Assembly (NCBI GenBank): GCA_964564695.1
Contig: CAZMCC010000002.1
Span: 1-64,000, forward strand
From: CAZMCC01 sp964564695
GTDB lineage: Bacteria; Planctomycetota; Phycisphaerae; Phycisphaerales; UBA1924
DNA: 64,000 bases
Reading direction: 5' to 3'
Positions within the stretch are counted from its first letter, which is position 1. Every line of letters begins with the position of its first letter. The translations under genes were made by a program, and so were the position numbers. The notes beneath the pieces are model-generated. The model had not been told where the DNA came from. It did no database searches and worked only from the letters and a program-made list of their open reading frames with translations. This document shows positions 31,960-42,100 of the stretch, piece by piece.

Positions 31960-32898
31960 ATGCGTGTTTTCTGGGCCCTGATTGCTGTCCTTGTCGTCGC
32001 CGCCGGCTGTGTCCTGCTTTTGCAGGGTGGTGAACCCGCGCCGATCGTCACCACGGCCCTCGACACCAGCCCCTCCGCCGCGACTCCGCCGCGCCCCGAC
32101 CCCGCGCCGACGCCCTCGAAACCCGTCGAACCCCAGCCCGCCGCCTCGCTCGACACCGCCCTGCACGACGCGGCCAAGGACGCGGGTGTCAAGGTCGACC
32201 TGCCCATGCCCCCGCCGTCCCTGCCCGCGGACGCGGCCGCCGAGCCAAAGCCCGCGCTCCCCGACCCGCTCAAGCCGACGCCCCCACCCGGTGCCTCCAC
32301 CCCCGCCCCGCCGCCGAGCGAGGCGGACGTCACTGACCTGGTCTCCACCATCGCCGGCGGCACTCCGACCCCGCTCCCCGAGGTCCCCGTCGGCGTCGCC
32401 ATCACCCGCAACGACGACGGCTCGCTCCTGCTCGACCACCGCTTTACTGTTCGGGGCGAAGGCACCATCGATCGCCCCTACGAGATCGCTTGGGAGTTCC
32501 TCGTCTCCGCGAGCGAGACCTACAAGCCGCGCCTCGGCCAGAAGAAGCTCCCCGACTGGCTCGAGCTCATCAACCACCGCTACGTCCGCATCACCGGCTT
32601 CGTCGCTTTCCCCATCATGGCCGAGAGCCCCGACGAGATGCTCATCATGCTCAACCAGTGGGACGGCTGCTGCATCGGCGTCCCGCCCACGCCCTACGAC
32701 GCCGTCGAGATCAAGCTCTCCAACGCCGTCAAGGGCGACGACCGCCTCAAGACCTTCGGCACCGTCGAAGGCCTCTTCAGCGTCGACCCGTACCTCGTGA
32801 AGGACTGGCTCATCGGCCTCTACCTGATGAAGGACGCCAAGCTCACCAACACCACCGGCCTGCAGACCAGCCCTCACATCACCAAGCCCGAGCCGTGA
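31960..32898 (+). CDS. DUF3299 lipoprotein
   Basis: About 312 residues from ATG 31960. A lipoprotein signal is seen (VFWALIAVLVVAAGC, Cys near 17). A long Pro/Ala/Thr-rich linker (about 22-130) leads to a DUF3299 domain: YVRITGFVAFPIMAE, MLNQWDGCCIGVPPTPYDAV, LKTFGTVEGLFSV. DUF3299 proteins often sit beside LolD/FtsX pairs; their job is not established. The start is chosen because the signal peptide begins there and the frame above it lacks coding character. Confidence 0.8.
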   Translation: MRVFWALIAVLVVAAGCVLLLQGGEPAPIVTTALDTSPSAATPPRPDPAPTPSKPVEPQPAASLDTALHDAAKDAGVKVDLPMPPPSLPADAAAEPKPALPDPLKPTPPPGASTPAPPPSEADVTDLVSTIAGGTPTPLPEVPVGVAITRNDDGSLLLDHRFTVRGEGTIDRPYEIAWEFLVSASETYKPRLGQKKLPDWLELINHRYVRITGFVAFPIMAESPDEMLIMLNQWDGCCIGVPPTPYDAVEIKLSNAVKGDDRLKTFGTVEGLFSVDPYLVKDWLIGLYLMKDAKLTNTTGLQTSPHITKPEP

Positions 32899-32961
32899 TC
32901 GAACGTCCTCTTCCGCCCCCACTTGATGCCTCGATGCCCCTCCATACAGGTTGACGCCTAG

Positions 32962-34011
32962 ATGCCCTCTTCTCCCCCCATCGACCTCCGCTCCGACACC
33001 GTCACCCGCCCCACGCAGGCGATGCTCGCGGCCATGAACTCGGCCCCGCTCGGCGATGACGTCCTCGGCGACGACCCCACCGTCCACGCCCTGCAGGAGC
33101 GCGTCGCGGCGATGCTCGGCAAGCAGGCCGCGTGCTTCGTCCCCTCCGGCACGATGGCCAACCAGCTGGCTATTCGAGTGAACACCGAGCCCGGCGACGA
33201 GATCATCGCCCACGCCGACTCGCACATCATCCACTACGAGACCGGAGCACCGGCCGTCATCAGCGGCGCGAGCATCCGCCCCCTCTCCGGTCAGCACGGC
33301 CAGTTCGACGCCTCCGATGTCGAAGCCGCCATCCGCCCGGAGAACGACCACTTCCCGCGCTCGCGATTGGTCGTCATCGAAAACACCCACAACCGCGGCG
33401 GCGGGGCCGTCTGGGCGATCGAACGCATCGCCAGTGTGTGCGCCACCGCCGCCCGACACCAACTCCGCCGCCACCTCGATGGCGCCCGCGTCTGGAACGC
33501 GAGCGTCGCCTCGGGCAAGTCCCCCAGCGAGATCGCTGCTCACTTCGACACCGTCTCGGTCTGCTTCTCCAAAGGACTGGGCGCGCCAGCCGGCTCGGCC
33601 ATCGTCGGTGACCGTGACACGATCGCCAAGGCCCGGCGCTTCCGCAAGATGCTCGGCGGCGCCATGCGTCAGTCCGGCCTCCTCGCCGCCGCCGCCCTGC
33701 ACGCCCTCGACCACCACGTCGAGCGTCTCATCGACGACCACGACAACGCCCGTCGCCTCGCCGACGGCATCTCCGGCGTCCGCGGGCTCTCCATCCCCAT
33801 GCCCGTCGCCACCAACATGGTCTTCGTCGACGTCGCCCCGACGCTGGGCACCGCCGCCGCGCTGTGCGAGGCCCTGCAGCGCGAAGGCCTGCTCGTCCTT
33901 CCCACCGCCCCGCAGCGCCTCCGCGCCGTTACCCACCTTGACGCCCCGCGCACCGCTATCGAGCGGGCCATCAGCATCATCGCCGCCGCAACCCGCCAGG
34001 CCGCCGCGTAG
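32962..34011 (+). CDS. ltaE: low-specificity L-threonine aldolase
   Basis: A 349-residue PLP enzyme that splits threonine or allo-threonine to glycine and acetaldehyde. Seen: IDLRSDTVTRPTQAM at the start, GDDVLGDDPTVHALQ, FVPSGTMANQLAI, THNRGGGAVW, HLDGARVWNA, and the Schiff-base Lys in SVCFSKGLGAPAGS. These match the family in order and spacing. It lies in the same direction after the DUF3299 gene with a 63-base gap. Confidence 0.93.
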   Translation: MPSSPPIDLRSDTVTRPTQAMLAAMNSAPLGDDVLGDDPTVHALQERVAAMLGKQAACFVPSGTMANQLAIRVNTEPGDEIIAHADSHIIHYETGAPAVISGASIRPLSGQHGQFDASDVEAAIRPENDHFPRSRLVVIENTHNRGGGAVWAIERIASVCATAARHQLRRHLDGARVWNASVASGKSPSEIAAHFDTVSVCFSKGLGAPAGSAIVGDRDTIAKARRFRKMLGGAMRQSGLLAAAALHALDHHVERLIDDHDNARRLADGISGVRGLSIPMPVATNMVFVDVAPTLGTAAALCEALQREGLLVLPTAPQRLRAVTHLDAPRTAIERAISIIAAATRQAAA

Positions 34012-34037
34012 GCCCGTTCTGACCGTCCGCACGCACG

Positions 34038-34658
34038 ATGCACCCGTCGTCTCCGCATCCCGATCAGCCGACGATGAGCCCCGCCGGGCCTGTGGCTGAG
34101 GCCGCCGCCGCCGCGCCGACAGTCGTGGTGAACGCTCCGGTGACCATCACGCCGCTCCCCGCGAGCTCGTTCCCGCTCATCGCCCGCTTCCCGCGCCACG
34201 TTCACGTCCCGATCCTGCTCATCGCGGCGATCGTCGCGCTGATCTTCGGCCTCATGCTCCCGGTGATGAAGGTCGAGAAGGCGTACTTCTTGGAGGACGA
34301 CTACACGCTCGTCACCGGCGCAAAAGGGCTATGGGAGAAGGACGAGCGGTTGCTGGCGGCCGTGCTGCTGACGTTCAGCGGGGTGTTCCCGGTGATCAAG
34401 CTGCTGCTGCTGGGCGTGCTGCTGACGTTCCCGATGGGGGCCCGGGTGCGGGCCCGCATGATCGACATCACCGACGCCGTGGGGCGCTGGTCGATGCTCG
34501 ACGTCTTCGTGGTCGCGCTGTTCATCGTGCTGGCGCGATCGGCGCTGATCGCCAAGGCCGAGCCGGCCCCGGGGCTCTTCGTGTTCTGCGCCGCGATCGT
34601 GCTGTCGATGGTGCTCTCGATGGAGCTGCGCCGCCTCTCGCGCAAGGCGATGGCGTAG
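34038..34658 (+). CDS. PqiA-like membrane protein
   Basis: A 206-residue protein with an Ala/Pro-rich cytoplasmic N-terminus (1-50) and four membrane helices (about 58-78, 104-126, 145-166, 171-192). The sequence LLLLGVLLTFPMG and DAVGRWSMLDVFVVALFIVL match the core of the paraquat-inducible protein A domain, which occurs with MCE lipid-transfer proteins in other bacteria. Only one PqiA domain is present and no MCE-domain partner is adjacent. Confidence 0.82.
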   Translation: MHPSSPHPDQPTMSPAGPVAEAAAAAPTVVVNAPVTITPLPASSFPLIARFPRHVHVPILLIAAIVALIFGLMLPVMKVEKAYFLEDDYTLVTGAKGLWEKDERLLAAVLLTFSGVFPVIKLLLLGVLLTFPMGARVRARMIDITDAVGRWSMLDVFVVALFIVLARSALIAKAEPAPGLFVFCAAIVLSMVLSMELRRLSRKAMA

Positions 34659-34665
34659 TTACCGA

Positions 34666-36165
34666 TCACTTCGACGGCGCGCTCGCGCCCTTGGCGACCT
34701 CGAGAATCCGCTGCGCCGCCCGCAGGCCCGACTCGAGCGCCCCCTCCATGTACCCGGGGAACTTGGTCGACGCGTGCTCGCCGCACACCGTCAGGCGGGC
34801 GTGGCCGAAGTTCTCGCGGATCGCCTTCGCGACCGTCGTCACCTGGCCGGGGGCCGGGAAGCTGTAGCCGGCGCGCGTCAGGCGCTCGAGCGGCCACATG
34901 AGCTCGCGCGAGGCGGTCACGTTCTCCGCGTAACCGGGCTGGATCTTCTCGAGCTCCTCGCGCCACATCGTTTCGCGCTTGGTGCTCCACTCGGCGATCG
35001 CCTTCTCGGCGGTCGGCCCGCCGGCGAACGCCGTCAGGCACGCCGTGTCACCCTCCAGCCCCGCGGTGGCGTCCCAGGTCATGCCGGGGGCCTGGTCGCT
35101 CAGCGATTCGCCGGAGCGCCCCGCCTTGACCCAGTAGCGCTCCTTCACCGCCGACAGCTTCTTGATGGCGAGACCCATCTGCATCGTGGGGCCGGGGAGC
35201 GGGACGTCGAACGTGATGCCGTCCCACACGCTCGGCGGGACCGCGAGCACGACCTGCTGGGCGTTGATCGACCGCCCCTCCTTGGTGTTCACCGTGCCGG
35301 ACAGGCCCTTGAGGTTGACCTTCGTCACCGTCGAGTTGTAGCTCACGCGGTGCCCGAGCATGGTCGCGGTGAGCTCGGTCGCGAGCCTCTGGTTGCCGCC
35401 CCTGCAGCGATAGGTCTCGCTCTCGGTCCAGTAGGCGTCGAGCCCGCCGCCCTTGATCATCGCGAGCATGCCGAGCAGGCTGAGCTTCTCGAGGGCCGCG
35501 CCGTTGTCGTTCTCCAGCTGAGCCCGGATCGCGCGCTTGCACCGGTCCGACACCGTCAGCGCGTTCCACCAGTCGCCGACGCTCCCGGCGTCGAGTTCCG
35601 CCGCCTTCTCGCTCTTCCACGGCTCGTCGGCGTTGATCGGCTTGGCCTGCTCCGTCAGCGTCGAGAGCGCCTGGGCCATCTCCTCGTACAGCTTCTCGGC
35701 CGCTTTGCGGTCGAGTAGCTCGCCATTGATCAGCATCGGCAGCGACAGCGCCGCGTCGTCGGGCACCTCGTACAGCTCGAGCCCGAAGCGATTCGCGAGC
35801 GCAAGCCACGTCGGATGATTCGCCCCGATGAACTCCCCGCCGCCCTCGACGACCTTCCCCGTCACCAGGTCGCTGAAGCTCAGCACCCGGCCCCCGGCCC
35901 GCAGACGCGGCTCGACGACGAGCGGCGAATACCCCGCGTCCGACAGCGTCGTCGCGCACATCAGCCCCGCGAGCCCCCCGCCGATCACCACCACGCCGAG
36001 ATTCGGGTTCTGGGTCTTCGCGTCCTGGGCGCTCGCCTTCCCGGCGCCGCCCAGCAAGGGCAAGGCGGCAGCCGCCGCGGCGGCCCGCAGCATCTCGCGT
36101 CGCGTCAGGCGGACCTGAGCCGGCTCAAACGCCGCCGACAACACCGAGAAGATCGACCGGCTCAT
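34666..36165 (-). CDS. Tat-exported flavin amine oxidase
   Basis: A 499-residue FAD enzyme. The N-terminus carries a twin-arginine signal (LTRREMLRAAAAAAALPLLG), so it is exported folded. FAD is bound through VVVIGGGLAGLMCATTLSDA and RAGGRVLSF (GGR motif), and the C-terminal LTVCGEHASTKFPGYMEGAL is the second flavin-binding block of the monoamine-oxidase family. It would oxidise an amine to an aldehyde or imine with H2O2 release. ATG 36165 is the first start that leaves the Tat signal at the N-terminus. Confidence 0.9.
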   Translation of the reverse strand: MSRSIFSVLSAAFEPAQVRLTRREMLRAAAAAAALPLLGGAGKASAQDAKTQNPNLGVVVIGGGLAGLMCATTLSDAGYSPLVVEPRLRAGGRVLSFSDLVTGKVVEGGGEFIGANHPTWLALANRFGLELYEVPDDAALSLPMLINGELLDRKAAEKLYEEMAQALSTLTEQAKPINADEPWKSEKAAELDAGSVGDWWNALTVSDRCKRAIRAQLENDNGAALEKLSLLGMLAMIKGGGLDAYWTESETYRCRGGNQRLATELTATMLGHRVSYNSTVTKVNLKGLSGTVNTKEGRSINAQQVVLAVPPSVWDGITFDVPLPGPTMQMGLAIKKLSAVKERYWVKAGRSGESLSDQAPGMTWDATAGLEGDTACLTAFAGGPTAEKAIAEWSTKRETMWREELEKIQPGYAENVTASRELMWPLERLTRAGYSFPAPGQVTTVAKAIRENFGHARLTVCGEHASTKFPGYMEGALESGLRAAQRILEVAKGASAPSK

Positions 36166-36292
36166 GCAGTGCTCCAGAGAATCCCGGCCGCGTCGGCGCG
36201 CGAGCGCCACCGGCGGCCGGGCGAGTGTACCCGGCGTGGGTGGGCGCGCCGGGCGTGGGGGTGCCCGGTGACCTCGGGTATTGTCCGCGGAG

Positions 36293-37309
36293 CTACTTGC
36301 GCTTCGGCCCCGGCTTGCCGCCGGAGTCGGTTTGGGGCTTGGGGTCGTCCTTGGGCTTATCGGATGCGGGGGGGGCCGGTTTGGTGACCGGTTCGACGCT
36401 CACCCGCTCGAGCTTCATGACCGTGTCCCCGGTGCGGGTCATGTCCATCCCGCCCAGGTCGACCTTGAGCTCGGACTTCATCGTGCTGCTCATCGACTTG
36501 ATCTGCCCGCGGTCAAGATCCCAGACGTACGAGCCCGAGTGGTCGCTCTTGGTGATCTTGATCATCTCCTTGCCCTTGCCGCCGCCGCCGGGGGACTCTT
36601 CGCCGGCGTCGATCTTGCCGACGACGTTCACGCGTGCCTCGCCATTGTTGACATTCTCGAGCGTGTGCGTGGTCACCAGGCGCATCGGACCGACGAGCCC
36701 GCCCATGCCGATCTCGTCGATGTTCGTCCACGACTGGCCCAGCCTGGCGCTGCCGGGGGCCTTGCCGGGTGAGAAAATCGGGCCCAGGAGGTCGGAGCCG
36801 CCTTCGCCCAGCAGCCCGCCGCCGCCCTTGGTTTCCTTGATATTGCCGTCCTTGTCGATGACGAGCGAGATCGTTGTTCCGGCCATCCCGCGGAGCATCG
36901 CGGCCTGCTCGCCCTTGTCGGTCGACGCGGGCTTGGTGGAGTCCATGCTGACCTTGTCGCCGTTCATCTCGCCCGTGACCTTCACCGAGTCGTAAACGAG
37001 GTCGACATGAGAGGTCCCGTCGTCGTTCACCTGCTTTACCTTCAGCGAGAACTTGATCTCGTGGTCGGTGTTCTCCTCCCCGCCGAGGTCGGCCAGCATG
37101 TCCCTTTCGGTGTCCTTGGTCTTGGCGTCCTTGGACTTGCTCTTGGCCGTCTGCGAGATCTGCATGCGGTACTTCGTGTCCTGCCCCGCCTTGAACTTCG
37201 GGCGCATGTCGACCCCGTCCTTGCCCGCCTGGGCAAGCGCGGGCGACCCGGCAAGCGTGAACGCGACACCGATCGCGACGACCACCCGCCAGATGCTCAG
37301 CATGCGCAT
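36293..37309 (-). CDS. secreted hypothetical protein (DUF6263-like)
   Basis: About 338 residues from ATG 37309. A signal peptide (MRMLSIWRVVVAIGVAFTLA, cleavage after SPALAQA) leads to a beta-rich, lysine-rich domain: FKAGQDTKYRMQISQTAKSK, VDLVYDSVKVTG, LVIDKDGNIKETKG, LGQSWTNIDEIGMGG. This resembles the DUF6263 proteins of planctomycetes, but I am not certain of the family. A Gly-rich linker (GGGGKGKE) and a Pro/Lys-rich tail are also seen. It points away from the PEP-CTERM gene. Confidence 0.7.
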   Translation of the reverse strand: MRMLSIWRVVVAIGVAFTLAGSPALAQAGKDGVDMRPKFKAGQDTKYRMQISQTAKSKSKDAKTKDTERDMLADLGGEENTDHEIKFSLKVKQVNDDGTSHVDLVYDSVKVTGEMNGDKVSMDSTKPASTDKGEQAAMLRGMAGTTISLVIDKDGNIKETKGGGGLLGEGGSDLLGPIFSPGKAPGSARLGQSWTNIDEIGMGGLVGPMRLVTTHTLENVNNGEARVNVVGKIDAGEESPGGGGKGKEMIKITKSDHSGSYVWDLDRGQIKSMSSTMKSELKVDLGGMDMTRTGDTVMKLERVSVEPVTKPAPPASDKPKDDPKPQTDSGGKPGPKRK

Positions 37310-37629
37310 TGCCCCACTCCTTAGAGAGAACGAGTTTGTGATCCCACCAGCGCGAGGAAGACACCCTCGCCGCCCTTCGCTACCGAACGGTACGCCCCGG
37401 CAACCGGACGGATCCCCGGCGGAGGAGTTCGGCATCCGTTCAAATCGGTCGGGTGCACTACATCGGTCAAACCTCCCACCATACCGCAAAAACAGGCTGT
37501 CTCATCAGGTAGTTCAGTTGACCAATTCACGTTCACCCGTACACTTGGATGAGAGCACGGCCCGACCGCCCACGCGGGACACTAGCGGGCTCGTGAGCGC
37601 GAGTGACGGCTGGAGAGAGAGGAGCCGAG
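37310..37629. other. divergent intergenic region, 320 bases
   Basis: Separates the secreted protein (minus) from the PEP-CTERM gene (plus). It holds the promoter candidate at 37518-37545 and is more AT-rich around 37480-37550 than its surroundings. No gene or repeat recognised. Confidence 0.5.
37518..37545 (+). promoter_or_regulatory. sigma-70-like promoter candidate for PEP-CTERM gene
   Basis: TTGACC (37518-37523), 16-base spacer, TACACT (37540-37545), 85 bases before the ATG at 37630. Assigned by eye. Confidence 0.45.
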
Positions 37630-38157
37630 ATGTTTGCCCGAGCAGTGGTTGCCGCTGCGATTCTCGCAGGCGTTGGCGCAAACTGTGCGCTCGCCGGCGA
37701 CGGCCCGGACGGCGACCTCCGGTCCGGACCCACGCTGAACGGCGATTGGTTCGGCGACGACATCGAGTTTGCGGGTGCACCGTCGAACGGCGGCCCGTAC
37801 GACTTCACCCTCGTTCAACCCGCGTATTTCCGCATCACCGACGCCTTCGTCATCGGCGATCAATTCACCGCCACCGACCTCACCACCGGCCTGCTCGGCG
37901 TCACGAGCCTGGCCGGCGCCCGCCCCGCCACCACTTTCGGGGTCGATCCCATCGGCGAGCCGGCGTGGCGTTCGGGGAACTTCCAAACCCTCGAAGCGGT
38001 GCTCGCTCCAGGCTCATACTCGATCACGGTGACCGGCAACGGAGCCGGCGGCCTGCCCGCGGGTTTCTATGTTCAGCTCGAGACCGTCGTGCCGTCGCCC
38101 GCGGGGGCGATGGTGATCGGGCTTGCGGGCCTGGCCGCGGCGCGTCGGCGGCGCTGA
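37630..38157 (+). CDS. PEP-CTERM sorting-domain protein
   Basis: About 175 residues from ATG 37630. N-terminal signal peptide (VVAAAILAGVGANCALAG), a beta-rich middle domain with no recognised family (FRITDAFVIGDQFTATDL, LAPGSYSITVTGNGAGG), and a C-terminal tripartite sorting signal: VPSPAG, a membrane helix (AMVIGLAGLAAA) and RRRR. Such proteins are processed by an exosortase and placed at the cell surface. The P-S-P in place of P-E-P is a common planctomycete variant. No exosortase is in the window. Confidence 0.85.
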   Translation: MFARAVVAAAILAGVGANCALAGDGPDGDLRSGPTLNGDWFGDDIEFAGAPSNGGPYDFTLVQPAYFRITDAFVIGDQFTATDLTTGLLGVTSLAGARPATTFGVDPIGEPAWRSGNFQTLEAVLAPGSYSITVTGNGAGGLPAGFYVQLETVVPSPAGAMVIGLAGLAAARRRR

Positions 38158-38257
38158 TTGTTCATCTGAACTGGTGCTGGCCGGGCCGCGTACCTGTCGC
38201 GGTCGTTATCTGCTGCCCCGAAAGCCGCCCCAGGGTCGCCCCAACAACACACTCGCC

Positions 38258-38998
38258 ATGCTGACCACCGAACTCATCGGGCTTATCACTGTCGCCGTTG
38301 GATCCGCCGCCGCGGGTGTGCTCGTGACCACGTGGGTCATGCGCAAGTGGGGGGGCAAGTGGGGGGGTTGGCGATGGGGCGGCGGGGAGAAGTCCATCGA
38401 GCACCGCGTGGTGACGCAGACCATCGCCGAGCGGGTGCGCAGCGTGGGCAAGCTCGTCGGGCTCGAGGTCTTCGCGAAGGAGATCGCGACCGCGACGAGC
38501 GGCTGGGCCTGGATGCCGCCGCTGGTGCTCAGCCAGGCAAAGCTCGCGATGATCTTCCACTTCGAGAAGCAGTATGTGGTCGACCTGTCGCGCGTAGGCG
38601 TGAACGACGTCGAGGAACTGAGCCCCGGGCGCTTTCGCCTGACGCTGCCGCCGATCGAAGGCACGCTGAGGCTCACCGACGTGCGCCCGTACGACATCCA
38701 GAGCATGAAGGTCCTGGGCCTGGTCGATCTCGTGTCGATGACCGCCGAGCGCCAGGCCGACATGATGAAGCGGGCCCAGCACGAGGCGTCCGCACTCTTC
38801 AGCACGGGCGATGAGCGATACCTGCTCGAGGCCCGCTCCGCGGTGGATCGCCACATGCAGGCGCTGCTGGGCCTGTTCGGCGTCGAGGTGCTCGTCGCGT
38901 GGCGCGACCAGCCGCGGGTGAACGTGCCCGCGCCCCTCGAGCTCCCCGCGATCATGCGGACGCCGCTGCCGGTCGTGCCCATGGCCCTCACGGCCTAG
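38258..38998 (+). CDS. DUF4230 membrane-anchored protein
   Basis: About 246 residues from ATG 38258. One membrane helix at about 5-25 (ELIGLITVAVGSAAAGVLVT), a Trp/Gly/Lys-rich juxtamembrane stretch, and a DUF4230 domain: ERVRSVGKLVGLEVFAKEIA, YVVDLSRVGVNDVEELSPGR, LTLPPIEGTLRL, then a helical end with ERQADMMKRAQHEASALF. The family function is unknown. The start is chosen by the helix. It overlaps nothing and stands alone between a PEP-CTERM gene and the sugar dehydrogenase. Confidence 0.8.
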   Translation: MLTTELIGLITVAVGSAAAGVLVTTWVMRKWGGKWGGWRWGGGEKSIEHRVVTQTIAERVRSVGKLVGLEVFAKEIATATSGWAWMPPLVLSQAKLAMIFHFEKQYVVDLSRVGVNDVEELSPGRFRLTLPPIEGTLRLTDVRPYDIQSMKVLGLVDLVSMTAERQADMMKRAQHEASALFSTGDERYLLEARSAVDRHMQALLGLFGVEVLVAWRDQPRVNVPAPLELPAIMRTPLPVVPMALTA

Positions 38999-39133
38999 AA
39001 CACGCCGCATCCATTCAATTTCAGCCATGTGTCAACCCCGGCCTTGCACGCCGGGATCGGTCCTGTACGCTTGACGACGCGGCGCTGTCTGCCCCTTTCT
39101 TCTTTCCCGGGCCCGCCGCGTGGAGGACCGCCC

Positions 39134-42100
39134 GTGCTGCCCAAGCTCCGTTCCGTTTCCGGCGTGTTCGCCGGCTGTTTCGTCGCCGGTAGTCTCGTCA
39201 TCGGTAGTTTCGTCGCCGGCGGCGCCGCCTTGGCCCTGCCGCCGAACTTCGTGGACCGTCCGCTCGACGCCCCGTTTGAGCAGGCCGTGGGCATCCGCTT
39301 CGCCCCCGACGGGCGCATGTTCGTGTGGGAGAAGGGCGGGCGCGTGTGGCTCGTCGAGAACGGCATCAAGAGCGCCCAGCCGCTCATCGACATCCACCAG
39401 GAGGTCGGCGACTGGCGCGACCACGGGATGCTCGGCTTCACCATCGACCCCAACTTCTACGAGAACGGCTACATCTACCTGATGTACGTCGTCGACTACC
39501 ACCACGCGCGCTGGTTCGGCACGCCCAACTACAACCCCAATGCGGACGAGTACTTCCGCGACACCATCGGGCGCGTGACGCGCTACACCGCGGACGCCGC
39601 CGACGGCTTCCACTCCGTCAACCCCGCGTCGCGCCTCGTGCTCGTCGGCGACACGCTGCAGAACGGCATCCCCGTGTGCCACCAGTCGCACTCGGTCGGC
39701 ACGCTCCTGTTCGGCGAGGACGGGTCGCTGATCGTGTCCTGCGGCGACGGCGCGAGCTACGAGACCGTCGACGTCGGCGGGCCGATCTCCGGCTCGTCGA
39801 ACACGTGCCTTCCCGAGGGCATCATCACGCCGACCCAGGACGTCGGCGCGTACCGCTCGCAGCTGGTGAACTCGCTCAACGGCAAGATCATGCGGCTGAA
39901 CCCCGTGACGGGCGCGGGATTGGCGACGAACCCGTACTACGACGCGGCCGACCCGTTCGCCCCGCGCTCGCGCGTGTGGGGGCTGGGCCTGCGCAACCCG
40001 TTCCGCACGACCCTGCGCCCGGGCACCGGCAACCCCGACCCCGCGCTCGCCGACCCCGGCTCGATCTACATCGGCGACGTCGGCTGGAACGCATGGGAGG
40101 AGCTCAACGTCGCGAGCGGGCCGGGGTTCAACTTCGGCTGGCCCGCGTACGAGGGCATGACGGCGATGACGGACTACTTCAATGCGTCGCCGTTCAATCT
40201 CGACGCGCCCAATCCGCTCGCCGGCGGCGCGTGCGCCCCGTTCTTCCGCTTCCGCCACCTGATCGTCCAGGAAACGCTCAACCCCCCCACCCCCCCGAGC
40301 TGGCCCAACCCGTGCAACCCGGCGGTGCAGATCCCCGCGAGCGTGCCCCGCCACATGCACCGGCGCCCGCAGATCGACTGGGCCCACGGCGGCGGCCCGA
40401 GCCGCACGTCGACGTTCAACGCCTCCGGCATCGCGACGATCGCAAACCTCGGCGCCCCCGATTCGCCCGTGCCGGGCCCGCAGTTCGGAGGGTGGACGTC
40501 GATCGGCGGGGCGTGGACGCCCGAGCCCGGGACGGCCACCTCGATGTGGCCCAAAGAGTGGCTCGGCACGTACTACCACGCCGACTTCGTCGCCGGCTGG
40601 ATCCGCGCCTTCAACTTCAACGAGCTGGAGCGCCCCACCCTCGTGCGCGACTTCACCAACGTCGCCGGCGCGGTCGTCGACATGGAGTTCGACCCCGTCA
40701 GCGACCGCCTGTGGTACGTCAACTACGACGAGTCCGGCCAGTCGCGCGTGCGCTCGATCCGCTTCACCGACAACATCGCCCCGATCGCCGTCGCGTCGGC
40801 CTCGCCCCGCTTCGGCCCCGCGCCCCTCGCGGTCACCTTCTCGAGCGAGGGCTCATCCGACCCCGACGGGGGCAAGCCCCCGCTCTCCTACCTCTGGGAC
40901 TTCGGCGACGGCACGTTCTCGACGCTCCCCAACCCCGTGCACATCTACCCCCAGCAGGACATCACCGCCCTGGGCACCTGGAACAACCGCATTCTCACGC
41001 TGAACCCGCCGCACCCGCTCGGCGGCGGCAACTGGGACCCGGAAGTCATGCGCGACGATGACTACCCGCCCGTGGGCAACAACGACTCCGCGCGCCAGTT
41101 CGACACCTATCACGCGGGCGACCAGGGCAACGTCGACTACATCGGCCTCAACTTCTCCCAGCGGTGGGTGTTCACGCGCATCATCTTCCAGGAGGGCATC
41201 CACTTCGGCGACGGCGGGTGGTTCGAGACGCTGAGCGTCGAGACCTCCGACATCGGCGGGTTCCTGCCAGTGCAGAACCTCGTCGTCTCGCCCGTGTACA
41301 CCGGCAACGACGGCGAGAACTACAACACCTACGAGATCAGCTTCACGCCGCGGGCCGGCCAACGCATCCGCCTCATCGGCAACCCCGGCGGCTCTGCGAA
41401 CTTCATCTCTGTCGGCGAGTTCCGCGTGTTCGCGCGTCCCGTAGTTCTCAGCACCCCGCCGACGCGCTACGACGCGACGCTCACCGTCACCGACGAGCTC
41501 GGCGGCGTCGACACCGTTCCCGTCACGGTCTGGACCAACAACACGCCGCCGACGGTGCAGATCACCAGTCCCGTCGACGGCGCGCGGTACACGCTCAGCG
41601 AGGGCATCACGATCCCGCTCACCGCGACCATCGGCGACACCGAGCAGCCCGGCGCCCTCACCTGCTACTGGCAGACGATCCTCCACCACAACGACCACGT
41701 CCACCCCGAGCCCGCCGATCCGACGTGCGGCGCCACCACCACCGTCATCAGCCCCCACGGCTGCGACGGCGCGGACTATTACTTCGAGATCTCGCTCACC
41801 GTCACCGACCCGCTCGGGCTCGCCACCACCGCCTCGGTCTCGGTCTTCGCGGCCGACTGCAACGAGAACGGCGTGCCCGACAACTGCGACATCGCCGCGG
41901 GCACGAGCGAGGACGCCAACAAGAACGGCGTCCCCGACGAGTGCGAGGAGCCCCTGTGCGAAGCCGACTGGGACGGCAACGGCATCGTGAACTCCACCGA
42001 CGTGGGCGAGTTCATCAACTCGTGGTTCCTGGACCAGGTCAACGGGACGATCTTCACCGACTGGGACCACAACGGCATCTCGAACTCCGCGGACGTCGGC

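Noticed and set aside
29830..34032. A 1400-codon open frame on the minus strand.
   Set aside because: It is antisense to five genes with clear motifs (ABC ATPase, FtsX, DUF3299, threonine aldolase). It is a side effect of GC-rich codon use, and its product is Gly/Val/Asp-rich without domains.
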